Shown in pieces: positions 15,677 through 24,504 of a DNA stretch of 64,000 nt. Every line of letters begins with the position of its first letter. Position 1 is the first letter of the stretch. The notes beneath the pieces were generated by a model. The model saw only the letters and a list, made by a program, of their open reading frames with translations, was not told where the DNA came from and did not search any database. Source of the stretch: JAGLQA01 sp023135565 (GTDB taxonomy: Bacteria; Acidobacteriota; Aminicenantia; UBA2199). The DNA is taken from positions 1 to 64,000 of the forward strand of contig DAOWCY010000007.1 of assembly GCA_030639305.1 (NCBI GenBank), written 5' to 3'. The position numbers and the translations under genes are program-made.

Positions 15677-17015
15677 AATTAGATCGACAAAGCAGTATCT
15701 TGTTTTTTCCTGTTTGTTTTTTGTCCTGGCAAATCCCGCCGCGGCAAACAGCGAAAAATCCTCTTTCAATTTATCGACGGGCCTGGAAATAAAGATCATA
15801 AAAGACAAAAGTATGGATTTTGTCTATGCCGAGCTCTTAATATCCTATAGAGACAAAAAAATAAACCCGGTCATTCCCCATCTTACGATGCTCGATGTTT
15901 TCGACAAAGATGTGAACCGGTCCGGCACCAACCTGTTAAGCACGTTGAAAAAATTAGGTAACGATTTCGAAATAGAGCATAGACCCGACTATCTTTTGTT
16001 TAAAATAAATTTCCTGTCGGACAGGATGCGAGTGTTCGCGCAATTTTTGAAAAGCCTGTATACCTATAAAGCCTTCACCTTAAAGAAACTTAATTACAGC
16101 ATTTCTAATTACTGGAAGCTTTTACCGGACAGAAAAGATTGGCAGAAACAGGCCGCCATCCAGGTGGCTTACAGTAAGTTTTTCTCCGGCCAATTACTGG
16201 GGAACGCCCTGATCGTTCCCGCCATGCTGAAAAATATAAACCTGGCCCAGTTACGCTCTTTTTATCAAAAAACCTACACCTTACCGAATTCTCTGCTGAT
16301 AATCAAAGGGAACCTGGAACCCGGCTATGTCGTGGGAACGATTAACAGGGCCTTGAAATCTTTTAAAAAAAAGGAAAGAAAGCGGTATGTGAAAGAAGCC
16401 TTGAAAATCAACGGCCGGCGGGAAGTGATTATCTATAACGTTAACACCGGCAAGCCGCCGCTAATATTCTGGTTCGAGGCGATACCTCCATTAAGTCACC
16501 CCGATCATATTCCCCAGCGGGTATTAAACGATATGTTGTTTGCCCGGCATGTGGGCCGTTTATCACGCAGTGTTAGGAATGGGGTTAGAATTTCTCAATT
16601 AGAAACAGAAATTTATCACCACCGGGGAGTTTCGTTAATCTGTAATTGTATCAAGCTGAATTATAAAGATATCCCGGGATTTATCGGCGCCGTAGATTTT
16701 GAAAAACGGAGGTTAAAAAAGATAAGCAGGAAAGATTATTTAGAAGCCAAAAATCACTTTTACGGCAGTTTGAAAGTAGCCACCCGGAAAGTTGAAAATG
16801 ATGTCATCCTGGAAAGGGATAGTTCTTTGTTTCGTCCTGATGAAGAAAACCGTTCGGTATCTTTTGCGCGGATATCGCAGCAGTTAACTTTAGAGAGGTT
16901 AAATACCGCCGCCCCTGATTTTGTGCAGGGCACTATTGTTATCCTAGGGAATGCCGGTTTGATAGCCCGCTATTTAACGGGATTAAAGTTCAGGATTACC
17001 GGCTACATCCGGTAG
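15660..17015 (+). CDS. second exported M16-family protein, also without zinc motif
   Basis: A 451-residue protein with a signal-like hydrophobic segment at residues 11-30 and an M16-type layout (LSTGLEIKIIKD near the N-terminus, QLRSFYQKTYTLPNSLLIIKGN in the middle, matching the conserved FYxxxYxPxNxxL-GD region). Instead of HXXEH the corresponding stretch reads IPHLTMLDVFDKDVNRSGT, so no zinc site is visible. The ATG lies within the last 17 bp of the preceding M16-like gene, which indicates coupling and a heteromeric product. Bacterial M16 proteins usually pair one active and one inactive chain; here neither looks active. The product is probably periplasmic or outer-membrane attached. Confidence 0.75.
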   Translation: MWLNSKIRSTKQYLVFSCLFFVLANPAAANSEKSSFNLSTGLEIKIIKDKSMDFVYAELLISYRDKKINPVIPHLTMLDVFDKDVNRSGTNLLSTLKKLGNDFEIEHRPDYLLFKINFLSDRMRVFAQFLKSLYTYKAFTLKKLNYSISNYWKLLPDRKDWQKQAAIQVAYSKFFSGQLLGNALIVPAMLKNINLAQLRSFYQKTYTLPNSLLIIKGNLEPGYVVGTINRALKSFKKKERKRYVKEALKINGRREVIIYNVNTGKPPLIFWFEAIPPLSHPDHIPQRVLNDMLFARHVGRLSRSVRNGVRISQLETEIYHHRGVSLICNCIKLNYKDIPGFIGAVDFEKRRLKKISRKDYLEAKNHFYGSLKVATRKVENDVILERDSSLFRPDEENRSVSFARISQQLTLERLNTAAPDFVQGTIVILGNAGLIARYLTGLKFRITGYIR

Positions 17016-17065
17016 GGCCCCACCACGTGTGGAGGGGTTAAGCCGCTTCGCAGCAGGGAGCAGCG

Positions 17066-17160
17066 TGTGAGCGCTTTTGATTTTAAATTAACAAAAGTTT
17101 TGATCAAACTTTTTCAAAAGTTTGGCCCACGGCAGGGTCCTGCCGCGCAGCGGCTTATAG
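17066..17160 (-). repeat. dispersed palindromic repeat, family B
   Basis: Between the convergent M16-like and folP genes. It reads, on the minus strand, a GCCGC palindrome, then CAAACTTTTGAAAAAGTTTG, ATCAAAACTTTTGTTAATTT and AATCAAAAGCGCTCACACGC, the same order as the copies at 21814, 29118 and 49782. The rest of the 163-bp gap is a GCCGCTTCGC-type palindrome. Confidence 0.8.
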
Positions 17161-17179
17161 GCTTTTTGCTTGAGCTGTC

Positions 17180-18010
17180 TCAAGCCAGTGCTTTTAGGAT
17201 TTTAATAGATTTAACGGCATTCTTAACGTTGTGAACGCGGATAATATCGGCCCCGTTCATCATGGCGATCAAATCCGCGCTGATAGTTTCCGTTTCTCTT
17301 GCCGCCGGTTCGTTTTCGCCGCTGATATGCCCTAAGAAGGATTTGCGGGAAATCCCCATCAATATTGGCGCTTCGAACTCTTTAAGCTCCTTCAATCGCT
17401 TGATGATCTCTATATTGTCTTCATGTCTCTTACCGAACCCGATACCCGGATCGATGATTATTTTTTCTTTTTTAATCCCTTTTGCAAGGGCGATATCGAT
17501 GTTGACATGGAAATAGCCTTTGATTTCAGCGATCACATCCGCATAGAATGGGTCTTTTTGCATATTTTCAGGGGTGCCTTTGATATGCATCAGGATGACC
17601 GGTACATCTAATTTGGCAACGGTTTCAGCCATGCGTTCACAGAATCTGAGGGCTGAAATATCGTTAATAATGTCTGCGCCTGCTTCTAATACTGCATCGC
17701 GGGCCACCCTTTCTTTGTAAGTGTCTAGCGAAACAATGGTCTCGAATCTATCCTTGATTTTTTCTATAATGGGGAATACCCTATCCATTTCTTCATCGAT
17801 GCTCACCTTTTTGGCCCCGGGGCGTGAACTTTCGCCACCTACGTCGATGATTTGGGCGCCGTTAGAGATCATTCTTTCGGTATGTTTTAAGGCGGAGTCG
17901 ATTTCGAGGAATTGCCCCCCGTCCGAAAAAGAGTCCGGGGTCACGTTCAGAACGCCCATCACTACCGGCTCTTCAAGTTCGATAAATTTGTTCCTGAGGT
18001 AGAGTTTCAT
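17180..18010 (-). CDS. folP: dihydropteroate synthase
   Basis: Condenses p-aminobenzoate with 6-hydroxymethyl-7,8-dihydropterin pyrophosphate in folate synthesis. The 276-residue TIM barrel shows all family motifs in order: VMGVLNVTPDSFSDGG (residues about 18-33, pyrophosphate loop), DVGGESSRPGA (about 61-71), SLDTYK, DIINDISAL, ILMHIKGTPENMQ, IIIDPGIGFGKRHEDN, ILMGISRKSFLG (pterin-binding Lys region) and DIIRVHNVKNAV at the end. There is a GGAGC ribosome site. It stands alone here rather than beside other folate genes; the next gene upstream on the same strand is a TPR/SH3 protein. Confidence 0.95.
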   Translation of the reverse strand: MKLYLRNKFIELEEPVVMGVLNVTPDSFSDGGQFLEIDSALKHTERMISNGAQIIDVGGESSRPGAKKVSIDEEMDRVFPIIEKIKDRFETIVSLDTYKERVARDAVLEAGADIINDISALRFCERMAETVAKLDVPVILMHIKGTPENMQKDPFYADVIAEIKGYFHVNIDIALAKGIKKEKIIIDPGIGFGKRHEDNIEIIKRLKELKEFEAPILMGISRKSFLGHISGENEPAARETETISADLIAMMNGADIIRVHNVKNAVKSIKILKALA

Positions 18011-18083
18011 GCTTATCTAGCTCCGCTAATTAAGCCTTTTGTAAGGCTTCACTTGCTTTACCCCGGAACCCCGGGGCAGTTCT

Positions 18084-18854
18084 CTAAATTTTTTCCAAAT
18101 CGCTCTCTTCTATCCAGCCGGCGATCTCTTTGGAAGCCGACACCTGCAGCCAATCCCGGCTCTTGTCGATTATTTTTACTTTAAGACCCGGGTTCACCTT
18201 AAAAAGTATGGTATTGGACTCACCCGGCCCGCTGCGCAGGGTGGAGTCTGTTTTTACGATAACGGCGGTATCTCTTAAATTTTGTTTTTTTACCCGGTAG
18301 ACGTGGTAGCTGAAAAACAAAATGGCGATAATGAGCGAGAAAGAAACTCCGTAGATGAGGAACCGGCTTTTCCCTTTTTTTATTAACAAGAAAATAAAGA
18401 GATTAAGGATAAAGATAGAGAGCAGCAGTAGGATCGAGACAAAGTCGATAGAGAACAGGGTTTCGGTTTTTTTTATCACGCCGCTGATAAAATCGGATTT
18501 TTCCGCTTCGATTTGGTCGTTGAATTTTTTATTTACGATCCCGATATTTTTTTGGATGGAAGGCTCGAAAGGTTTTAGTCTTTCGGCTCTCAGGTAGTAT
18601 ATTTTAGCTTTTACGAAATCCTTTGTTTTATAATAGCAGTTACCTATATTGTAGAAAAGTTTCCAGTGGCCTCCTTTTTTTTCGGCTTCTAAAAAAATCC
18701 CCAGGGCTTCGTTGTATCGGCCTTCTTCGTACAGGCTGCCGGCAGTATCGAAATCCTGCCGGAAGGAATTTTCTGCCGGTAGGTTTATGTAGAGAAAGGG
18801 CAGCATCAGCAAAAGGCAAAGGAGTCGCACACGAAAGATTTTTTTTGTTTGCAT
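18084..18854 (-). CDS. membrane protein with TPR repeats and C-terminal SH3 domain (BatE-like)
   Basis: A 256-residue protein: signal peptide (residues 1-about 25), two TPR units (about 30-110: AGSLYEEGRYNEALGIFLEA, FYNIGNCYYKTKDFVKAKIYYLRAERLKP), a helical linker, two transmembrane helices (about 135-185), and a C-terminal bacterial SH3 domain (VIVKTDSTLRSGPGESNTILFKVNPG). This architecture matches BatE of the aerotolerance/Bat operon, though no BatA/B/D or MoxR gene is adjacent. I chose the ATG at 18854 because it gives a proper signal peptide; a TTG at 18890 would add 12 residues. It is upstream of folP on the same strand. Confidence 0.75.
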   Translation of the reverse strand: MQTKKIFRVRLLCLLLMLPFLYINLPAENSFRQDFDTAGSLYEEGRYNEALGIFLEAEKKGGHWKLFYNIGNCYYKTKDFVKAKIYYLRAERLKPFEPSIQKNIGIVNKKFNDQIEAEKSDFISGVIKKTETLFSIDFVSILLLLSIFILNLFIFLLIKKGKSRFLIYGVSFSLIIAILFFSYHVYRVKKQNLRDTAVIVKTDSTLRSGPGESNTILFKVNPGLKVKIIDKSRDWLQVSASKEIAGWIEESDLEKI

Positions 18855-18890
18855 GGCTTTTTTATAACATGGTTTTGCCCTCTTTGTCAA

Positions 18891-19647
18891 CCGGAAATTG
18901 TAAAATTAGCAATTAGCATTGTAAAATTAGCATCCGACAACAACAGCCTTTGTCGGGATTTAAATGCGGGGCATTGATTGCAAAAATTTACAATGTTCAA
19001 TCTTCAATGAGAATTCGATTCGCTGCGCTCACATCTTCAAAAAAAAACGGCAGGGGGATTACAGCCCCCAGCACCAGCATTCAGTCCCAGAGAAAAAATT
19101 GGCACTATACCGACTCAACTTCATGATGTACCGGTTTAAGATGGCTGACTATTTATTATCAAAAAATAATTTTTATTTACTGTTGACGGGTTCAGGAAGT
19201 CGAGATATATTTTTTTAGCCCCAATTAAGTAAAAAAATTTTGAGTCCTCAGACAATCTATAAACTCGCTTTACGTCTCGCCCGTGGTCAACGTAGAGAAA
19301 ACAAGCCGGGCGTTATTGCCCAATTTCTTTTACCGGCGTTTTTTCAAGACCATGGTTAGTGTTGCCGGTGATCTCCGCCGTCCTGGGTGGGTGGGGCGGC
19401 ATTGTTTTTAGCCTGTCCCCTTTCCGGCACATCCCACGCAATTTTATCGTTGACAGAAAGAATTCTTTGAGAAAGGAACACTAGCCTTTGAGCGGCAGAC
19501 AAAATCTAAGGATAACTGATCAACGACAACTATAACTCCCGGTTTTCCGTAACATTGTAACATTCGCACGCACCGAGCTCGCTTTTTTCTTTTTTTTCGA
19601 AGTCTTTTACATACTTTTATTTTATCTTTCTCGTGAGGTGTTTTTTT
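18891..19647. other. gene-poor accessory interval
   Basis: No convincing gene. The sequence is a patchwork: an AT-rich part to about 19250, the small inverted repeat GGGCGTTATTGCCC (19309-19322), and a GC-rich part near 19360-19450 that includes TAGCCTGTCCCCTTTCC, an inverse match to AAAGGGGACAGGCTA at 29003. These are probably remnants of mobile or decayed DNA. Confidence 0.5.
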
Positions 19648-20142
19648 TCAAATTGAATATAAAACTGCGAGAGCCGTTACAAGTGTAAATAAAATTATTA
19701 GAATAACTTCAGGTTTTGGAATCCCCTTAATCCATTGATTGGATTTTTGGTCGTAAGTTAATATATTTGAAATAATCCCAATAGATAGGATAACAATAAT
19801 TGAAAGAAAAAATTTTAGACAACACAAGATTTTTTTTGTTTTTTCAAAAAATTTTAATACACGTTTTGAATACCCAGTTTCTTTTGGTTTTTTTATTGTT
19901 TCTATTTCCTTAATGGTAATCCTCAATAATCCCTCATAAACACCATAAATATTTTTTCTAGAAATTGCATCACGCAACCTCTTCCAGTATTTCTTCTCAA
20001 GTAATTGCCCATTTCTCTCTCTATCAAGTACAGATTGACCATCTCCTAATAAAATTTGAGTCACCTTTTCGATTTTAAAAAAAAGAAACACCCCTGTAAG
20101 CCCAGTAAAAGTAAGTATAATAGAAATCATATCGCTTGACAT
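19648..20142 (-). CDS. hypothetical AT-rich membrane protein
   Basis: Not recognised. 164 residues: a transmembrane segment at about residues 5-22, a charged cytoplasmic-looking middle (QSVLDRERNGQLLEKKYWKRLRD), and two closely spaced transmembrane segments at about 105-125 and 145-163. It has a clear GAGGAG ribosome site and a promoter at 20173-20201 (TTGACA-17-TACATT). The AT-rich composition and A/T-ending codons differ from the surrounding GC-balanced genes, and it sits in a gene-poor, repeat-bordered interval, all consistent with acquisition by transfer. Confidence 0.65.
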   Translation of the reverse strand: MSSDMISIILTFTGLTGVFLFFKIEKVTQILLGDGQSVLDRERNGQLLEKKYWKRLRDAISRKNIYGVYEGLLRITIKEIETIKKPKETGYSKRVLKFFEKTKKILCCLKFFLSIIVILSIGIISNILTYDQKSNQWIKGIPKPEVILIILFTLVTALAVLYSI

Positions 20143-20172
20143 TTCTTGCTCCTCATTTTATTATTAGATAAT

Positions 20173-20201
20173 AATGTAGCAAAAATCTTTAACTTTGTCA
20201 A
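20173..20201 (-). promoter_or_regulatory. sigma-70-type promoter of the membrane protein gene
   Basis: On the minus strand TTGACA (20196-20201), 17 bp, TACATT (20173-20178). The -35 box is a perfect consensus; the start of transcription would be near 20166, 24 nt before the ATG. Confidence 0.65.
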
Positions 20202-20743
20202 CACCATGAACATTATTAATTTTTTTATTTTTTTTCAACTATTTTTATAAATTTTATAATTTTACCCGCTGCCGGTAAAAAAGTTGCTCCGCCGCTGAGT
20301 GAAGAAAAGTCAACAAAAGTTAAACCCTGTTTTTTCCGGTTTTGGATAAAAACAAGGGGTGCCAAATAGGTGCCAAATATTTTACAAATTACGCCCATTT
20401 ATGGCGATTTATAGCGATAACCAGTTTTTGAGAAAATACCGTAAAACTATCATTATAAAAGACTTTTCAGCTTATAACGGGGGTCTTGAAAGATAGCCGG
20501 AAAAGGCATCCGACTAACTTCTAATCAGTATGCTGGATTTTATGTCAGAATGATAATATTTTGTTTACATAATGCTGGGACGTTGTGCGTCCACTATCCG
20601 GGTTAAGCCTGGTTAAAACATTCCTGGGGCAGGCTGGTAACGCATTCGGTCGAGTCCCACAGATGAAAACAAATTAGTTTATAAATAAACCTTAGTGTAA
20701 TATTATTTCCGTTTCGTAAGATGACTCCTTTGGCTGCCGATCC
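20202..20743. other. non-coding interval with short direct repeat and tRNA-like anticodon arm
   Basis: No gene is apparent. GGTGCCAAATAGGTGCCAAAT near 20360-20380 is a 10-bp direct repeat. Around 20513-20535 the stretch ACTAA-CTTCTAA-TCAGT could fold as an Arg(TCT)-like anticodon arm, but the acceptor, D and T arms do not form, so it is not an intact tRNA. Confidence 0.4.
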
Positions 20744-20885
20744 GTAACTATTCAGTCCCGGGAAAAAATAGGCAAAAACTTCGGCCACAGACGGACACAG
20801 ACTAAACACAGACAAAAATTGTCTTGTGCTTGTCTCGTGAAAGTCTCGTGGCAAATTATTAAGTTTCCCGAAACTGAACAATTAC
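20744..20885. mobile_element. MITE-like element with 22-bp imperfect terminal inverted repeats
   Basis: The left end starts GTAACTATTCAGTCCCGGG (20744) and the right end reads TTTCCCGAAACTGAACAATTAC (20864-20885); as inverted repeats the 22-bp ends match at 18 positions. The 142-bp interior has three CACAGAC units (20785-20812) and no coding capacity. Related arms occur at 135-148 and as a perfect palindrome at 42708-42743. It lies between the two AT-rich accessory genes. Confidence 0.65.
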
Positions 20886-20896
20886 GCCGCCCCCCC

Positions 20897-20925
20897 TTGA
20901 GATTAAATTAATTTTATGTTACTAT
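20897..20925 (+). promoter_or_regulatory. sigma-70-type promoter of the 20948 gene
   Basis: TTGAGA (20897-20902), 17 bp, TACTAT (20920-20925), starting 11 bp after the right end of the MITE-like element and about 22 bp before the ATG; the AAGGAGG ribosome site lies between. Confidence 0.55.
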
Positions 20926-20947
20926 TACTTTATCAAGGAGGTTTTAA

Positions 20948-21529
20948 ATGGAATTTTCTACAATCATATCGTTGTTTGCATTGTTAATTTCATTTTTCAT
21001 TTTTGTTAAAAATTATTTAAAGCCTTTTAGGCTCTTCGCTCGCACAGGGAAGATTATATATTGGGCAGATCGTAAAGATCATTTTAATGTTGATATTCTA
21101 ATCATATTGTGTAATTTGGGAATAAAAAAGGGGCTTATTGAGAATATATCGCTTAAAATAAAAAATGGAAACACCTATGTAACAATCAAGGAACCGGATG
21201 TTTTCTACAAAGTTAACGAAAATAGAGTTCAAAAAGTGGATAGTTATTGGAGTATGTTTCTTTTGTCTGGTAACGAAGAATTTTCTAAAATGATCGGTTT
21301 TAAGAGTTCAGTAAAAATTGATTCAATCGAAGAAGGAAAAAAAGAAGTAGAGTTAAATATTGTTTACAGAAAAAAGCTAACAAGTTCTCGTACATTAAAT
21401 CATCCCATGACTTTTTCTATAAAAAATTTTCGCAGAAAAACAGCAAGAGCAAGGGCAAACTTGAGGGTACCAAAAAAACGTGCCGCATACCCGAAAGGTT
21501 TTTTTTATTATAATCCAATCATCATGTAA
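20948..21529 (+). CDS. hypothetical AT-rich membrane-anchored protein
   Basis: Not recognised. 193 residues: one N-terminal transmembrane helix (about residues 4-24, FSTIISLFALLISFFIFVK), then a soluble, probably beta-rich domain (about 30-165) and a very basic tail (RRKTARARANLRVPKKRA). An AAGGAGG ribosome site sits 6 bp before the ATG. The AT-rich codon use is like that of the membrane gene at 19648, so the two may have arrived together. No partner suggests a function. Single-helix anchored proteins of this size in accessory DNA are sometimes sensors or defence accessory proteins; that is speculation. Confidence 0.65.
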   Translation: MEFSTIISLFALLISFFIFVKNYLKPFRLFARTGKIIYWADRKDHFNVDILIILCNLGIKKGLIENISLKIKNGNTYVTIKEPDVFYKVNENRVQKVDSYWSMFLLSGNEEFSKMIGFKSSVKIDSIEEGKKEVELNIVYRKKLTSSRTLNHPMTFSIKNFRRKTARARANLRVPKKRAAYPKGFFYYNPIIM

Positions 21530-22028
21530 ATCTGCAGACTGGTCAAGGGACATATAGCCATGTGCTTCCAGATGTTAAAATTACCTTGCTGGATGCTTCC
21601 CGGATGGCTTCCAAAAACAGAATTATATAATTGACTGTGTTGGTGAGTGTGTCACCTAATGGTGCATTTCAATAAATTTAATCCAAATAATTGGAGTAAT
21701 CCACTACCGCCAAATTCGGCGAAACAACACACTATAACTCAATTAACTGGCTTGATGCGCTTCTTAAAAAAAGTTTGCTTTCTCTTGTAAACGGGTTTAG
21801 AAGCAAAAGCGCTCTTGCCTCCGGCGGCCCTGCCGGGAGCCAAACTTTTGAAAAAGTTTGAACAAAACTTTTAATTATTTAGAATCAAAAGCGCTCACCC
21901 GCTGCCCGTGCGGCGGAGCCGCTTATCGCCCCCCCACGCGAGTGGGGTCGCCTCCCCGTGCGCACGGGGTTTAGAATCAAAAACGCTCACCCGCTGCCCT
22001 TTTTTTTTCTTAATGATTTTATTGCTTT
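21530..22028. other. non-coding interval with family B and C repeats
   Basis: Bases 21530-21800 hold no gene that I can see. From 21814 a family B repeat (CTTGCCTCCGGCGGC, CAAACTTTTGAAAAAGTTTG, AGAATCAAAAGCGCTCACCC) runs to about 21906, followed by GC palindromes and a second AATCAAAAACGCTCACCCGC at about 21974. The nqrF gene ends immediately after. Confidence 0.75.
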
Positions 22029-23261
22029 CTATCCGAAGTCGTCCAGCATGATGTTTTCCGGCTCGACGCCTAAGTTCTCTAACATCTGCTTGACCGCGCT
22101 GTTCATCATCGGCGGACCGCACATGTAATATTCACAATCTTCCGGGGCGGGATGATCTTTCAGGTAGTTGTCATACAATACCTGGTGAATAAAACCGGTC
22201 AACCCTTTCCAGTTGTCTCCAGGAAGCGGCTCGGAAAGCGCATAATGCCACCCGAAATTATCATTCTCTTTTTGTAACTTGTCGAAATCTTCTAAGTAGA
22301 ACATCTCCCTCAAACTGCGGGCGCCATACCAGTAAGTAATTTTTCGTTTGCTCTTGATCCTGTTTAATTGATCGAAAATATGAGACCGCATGGGCGCCAT
22401 ACCGGCTCCACCACCGATGAAAACCATCTCGGCGTCGGTATCCCTGGCAAAAAACTCACCGTAAGGCCCGGAGATGATCACTTTGTCACCGGGTTTCAGG
22501 TTGAAAATGAAAGAAGACATCAACCCGGGAGGCACGTTGGGCATGCTCGGGGGCGGTGAGGCAATCCTCACATTCAACATTATAATCCCTTTCTCTTCGG
22601 GGTAATTAGCCATCGAATAAGCGCGAATCACCGGTTCGTTTACTTTTGATACGTAGCGCCATACGTCGTATTTATCCCAGTCGGCTTTGTACTCATCTTC
22701 GATGTCGAAATCGGAGTATTTTACAGTATGCGGTTCGGCTTCGATCTGGATGTAACCTCCGGCGCGGAAATTAACCGCTTCACCGGCGGGAAGTTCCAAT
22801 ACCAGCTCTTTAATAAAAGTAGCCACATTATGATTGGAACGCACGACGCATTCCCACTTCTTGACATCGAAAATCTCAGGTTCGATCTCGATTTTCATGT
22901 CCTGCTTGACCGGCACCTGGCAGGAAAGGCGGGTGCCTTTACGGGCTTCTTTCCTGTTTATCAAAGATTTTTCAGTGGCCAGGATTTCGCCGCCGCCATC
23001 CAGCACCGCCACCTTGCATTGGCCGCAGGTGCCGCCTCCGCCGCAAGCCGAAGAGACGAATATTTTGGCGCCGGCCAGGGCATTCAGCAGCTTGCCTCCG
23101 GCAGGTACGGTGATACTTTTGTCCGGGTCATCATTGATAAGGATATTAATATCCCCGCTGGCTACCAGTTTCGATTTTGCCAGCAGGATGACAAAAACAA
23201 GCAGCAGTACGATTACGGTAAAGCCTACAACTCCAAGTATAATTAGATTTATTCCATCCAT
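22029..23261 (-). CDS. nqrF: Na+-translocating NADH:quinone reductase subunit F
   Basis: Electron entry subunit of Na+-NQR: it oxidises NADH through FAD and passes electrons to a [2Fe-2S] centre. The 410 residues fit the family. There is an N-terminal membrane helix (residues about 4-28), a plant-type ferredoxin domain with cysteines 73, 79, 82 and 114, an FAD domain (RAYSMANYPEEKG), and an NADH domain (VFIGGGAGMAPMRSH; CEYYMCGPPMM near the end). It is the last gene of the nqrABCDEF operon, 12 bp after nqrE. The short C-terminus ending LDDFG is normal for NqrF. Confidence 0.96.
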   Translation of the reverse strand: MDGINLIILGVVGFTVIVLLLVFVILLAKSKLVASGDINILINDDPDKSITVPAGGKLLNALAGAKIFVSSACGGGGTCGQCKVAVLDGGGEILATEKSLINRKEARKGTRLSCQVPVKQDMKIEIEPEIFDVKKWECVVRSNHNVATFIKELVLELPAGEAVNFRAGGYIQIEAEPHTVKYSDFDIEDEYKADWDKYDVWRYVSKVNEPVIRAYSMANYPEEKGIIMLNVRIASPPPSMPNVPPGLMSSFIFNLKPGDKVIISGPYGEFFARDTDAEMVFIGGGAGMAPMRSHIFDQLNRIKSKRKITYWYGARSLREMFYLEDFDKLQKENDNFGWHYALSEPLPGDNWKGLTGFIHQVLYDNYLKDHPAPEDCEYYMCGPPMMNSAVKQMLENLGVEPENIMLDDFG

Positions 23262-23273
23262 GTTCAGACCTCG

Positions 23274-23882
23274 CTATAGTTCAATACCGGAAAACAGCAT
23301 GAAGGCCAGGGCCATTAATCCTACTGTTATAAAGGTAATGCCAAGACCGCGCAGCGCCGGGGGCACATTGCTGTACCTCATCTTTTCACGAATCCCGGCT
23401 AAGGCAACGATAGCCAGGGCCCAACCGGTTCCCGATCCCAACCCGAAAGAGACGCTTTCGGCAAAGGTGTAATCCCTTTCTACCATAAAAAGGGCGCCGC
23501 CGAGGATGGCGCAGTTCACTGTGATCAGGGGAAGAAAAATTCCCAGGGCATTGTACAATTTGGGGAAATATTTATCTAAGGCCATTTCCAATATCTGTAC
23601 CATGGCGGCAATAACGCCGATGTAGGTGATAAGACCGAGGAACTCTAAGTCCACGTTGGGCAGCCCGGCCCAACTCAAGGCCCCTTCCCGTAACACATAA
23701 TTGTAAATCAGGTTGTTTACCGGCACGGTGATAGTTTGCACCACGATAACGGCAATGCCGAGACCGGCGGCGGTATCGACTCTTTTGGAAACCGCCAGGA
23801 AGGTGCACATACCGAGGAAAAGCCCTAAGGCAATGTTTTCGATAAAGATCGATTTTATAAATATATTTAGTAAGTGTTCCAT
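23274..23882 (-). CDS. nqrE: Na+-translocating NADH:quinone reductase subunit E
   Basis: A six-helix membrane subunit (202 residues) homologous to NqrD and RnfA. Pairs of inverted-topology helices carry the conserved Cys residues (FLGMCTFLAVSKRV near residue 25 and TVNCAILGGALFM near 120) that coordinate the intramembrane iron centre with NqrD. It starts 1 bp after nqrD and ends 12 bp before nqrF. Confidence 0.95.
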   Translation of the reverse strand: MEHLLNIFIKSIFIENIALGLFLGMCTFLAVSKRVDTAAGLGIAVIVVQTITVPVNNLIYNYVLREGALSWAGLPNVDLEFLGLITYIGVIAAMVQILEMALDKYFPKLYNALGIFLPLITVNCAILGGALFMVERDYTFAESVSFGLGSGTGWALAIVALAGIREKMRYSNVPPALRGLGITFITVGLMALAFMLFSGIEL

Positions 23883-23883
23883 T

Positions 23884-24504
23884 TTATTCCTCTTCTATTT
23901 GCTCCGGTTTAATGGTGCGAATGATCCAGATTATAAATCCGATCAAGAAAAACGCACTGGCCGGGTAAAGCAGCAGCCCGTTGGACACATACCAACCGCC
24001 TTCGGTGCTGAGGGGGATAACGGTGTAACCCAACAGCTTGCCGCTGCCTAACAATTCCCTGACAAAAGCTACGCTGATCAGGATAAATGTATAACCTAAA
24101 CCGTTGCCGATGCCGTCCACAAAGCTCTGCCAGGGGGGATTTTGAAGTGCATAAGCTTCGGCCCGGCCCATGATGATGCAGTTGGTGATAATCAGGCCTA
24201 CGTAAACCGATAGCTGTTTGCTGGCGTCGAAGAAGAATGCCTTGATCAACTGGTCGGCAATGATCACTAAGGAAGCGATAATGGTCATCTCTACGATGAT
24301 ACGGATGTTGGTGGGAATGTGATTCCTGATCAAACTAACCGCCAGGTTGGAAAAGGCCAGCACAAAAATAACCGCCATGGACATGACGAGAGACGTTTCC
24401 AATTTGGACGTCACTGCCAGGGCTGAACAAACCCCCAATACTCCCAGGGCAATGGGATTATTGTTAAAGATGGGATCGAATAAGATTTTCTTGTATTTAG
24501 CCAT
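23884..24504 (-). CDS. nqrD: Na+-translocating NADH:quinone reductase subunit D
   Basis: A six-helix membrane subunit (206 residues) paralogous to NqrE. GVLGVCSALAVTSKLETS (about residues 18-35) and IITNCIIMGRAEAYA (about 103-118) contain the paired conserved cysteines. The ATG lies within the last 8 bp of nqrC, so translation is coupled. Confidence 0.95.
   Translation of the reverse strand: MAKYKKILFDPIFNNNPIALGVLGVCSALAVTSKLETSLVMSMAVIFVLAFSNLAVSLIRNHIPTNIRIIVEMTIIASLVIIADQLIKAFFFDASKQLSVYVGLIITNCIIMGRAEAYALQNPPWQSFVDGIGNGLGYTFILISVAFVRELLGSGKLLGYTVIPLSTEGGWYVSNGLLLYPASAFFLIGFIIWIIRTIKPEQIEEE

Noticed and set aside
19180..19215. TTGACG-17-TATATT promoter-like pair
   Set aside because: No gene follows within several hundred bases on that strand, so the match may be chance in AT-rich DNA.
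20505..20560. Possible tRNA-Arg(TCT) gene
   Set aside because: Only an anticodon arm (ACTAA-CTTCTAA-TCAGT, one mismatch) can be drawn. There is no T arm with TTC, no acceptor stem and no D arm, so it is at best a fragment or chance.
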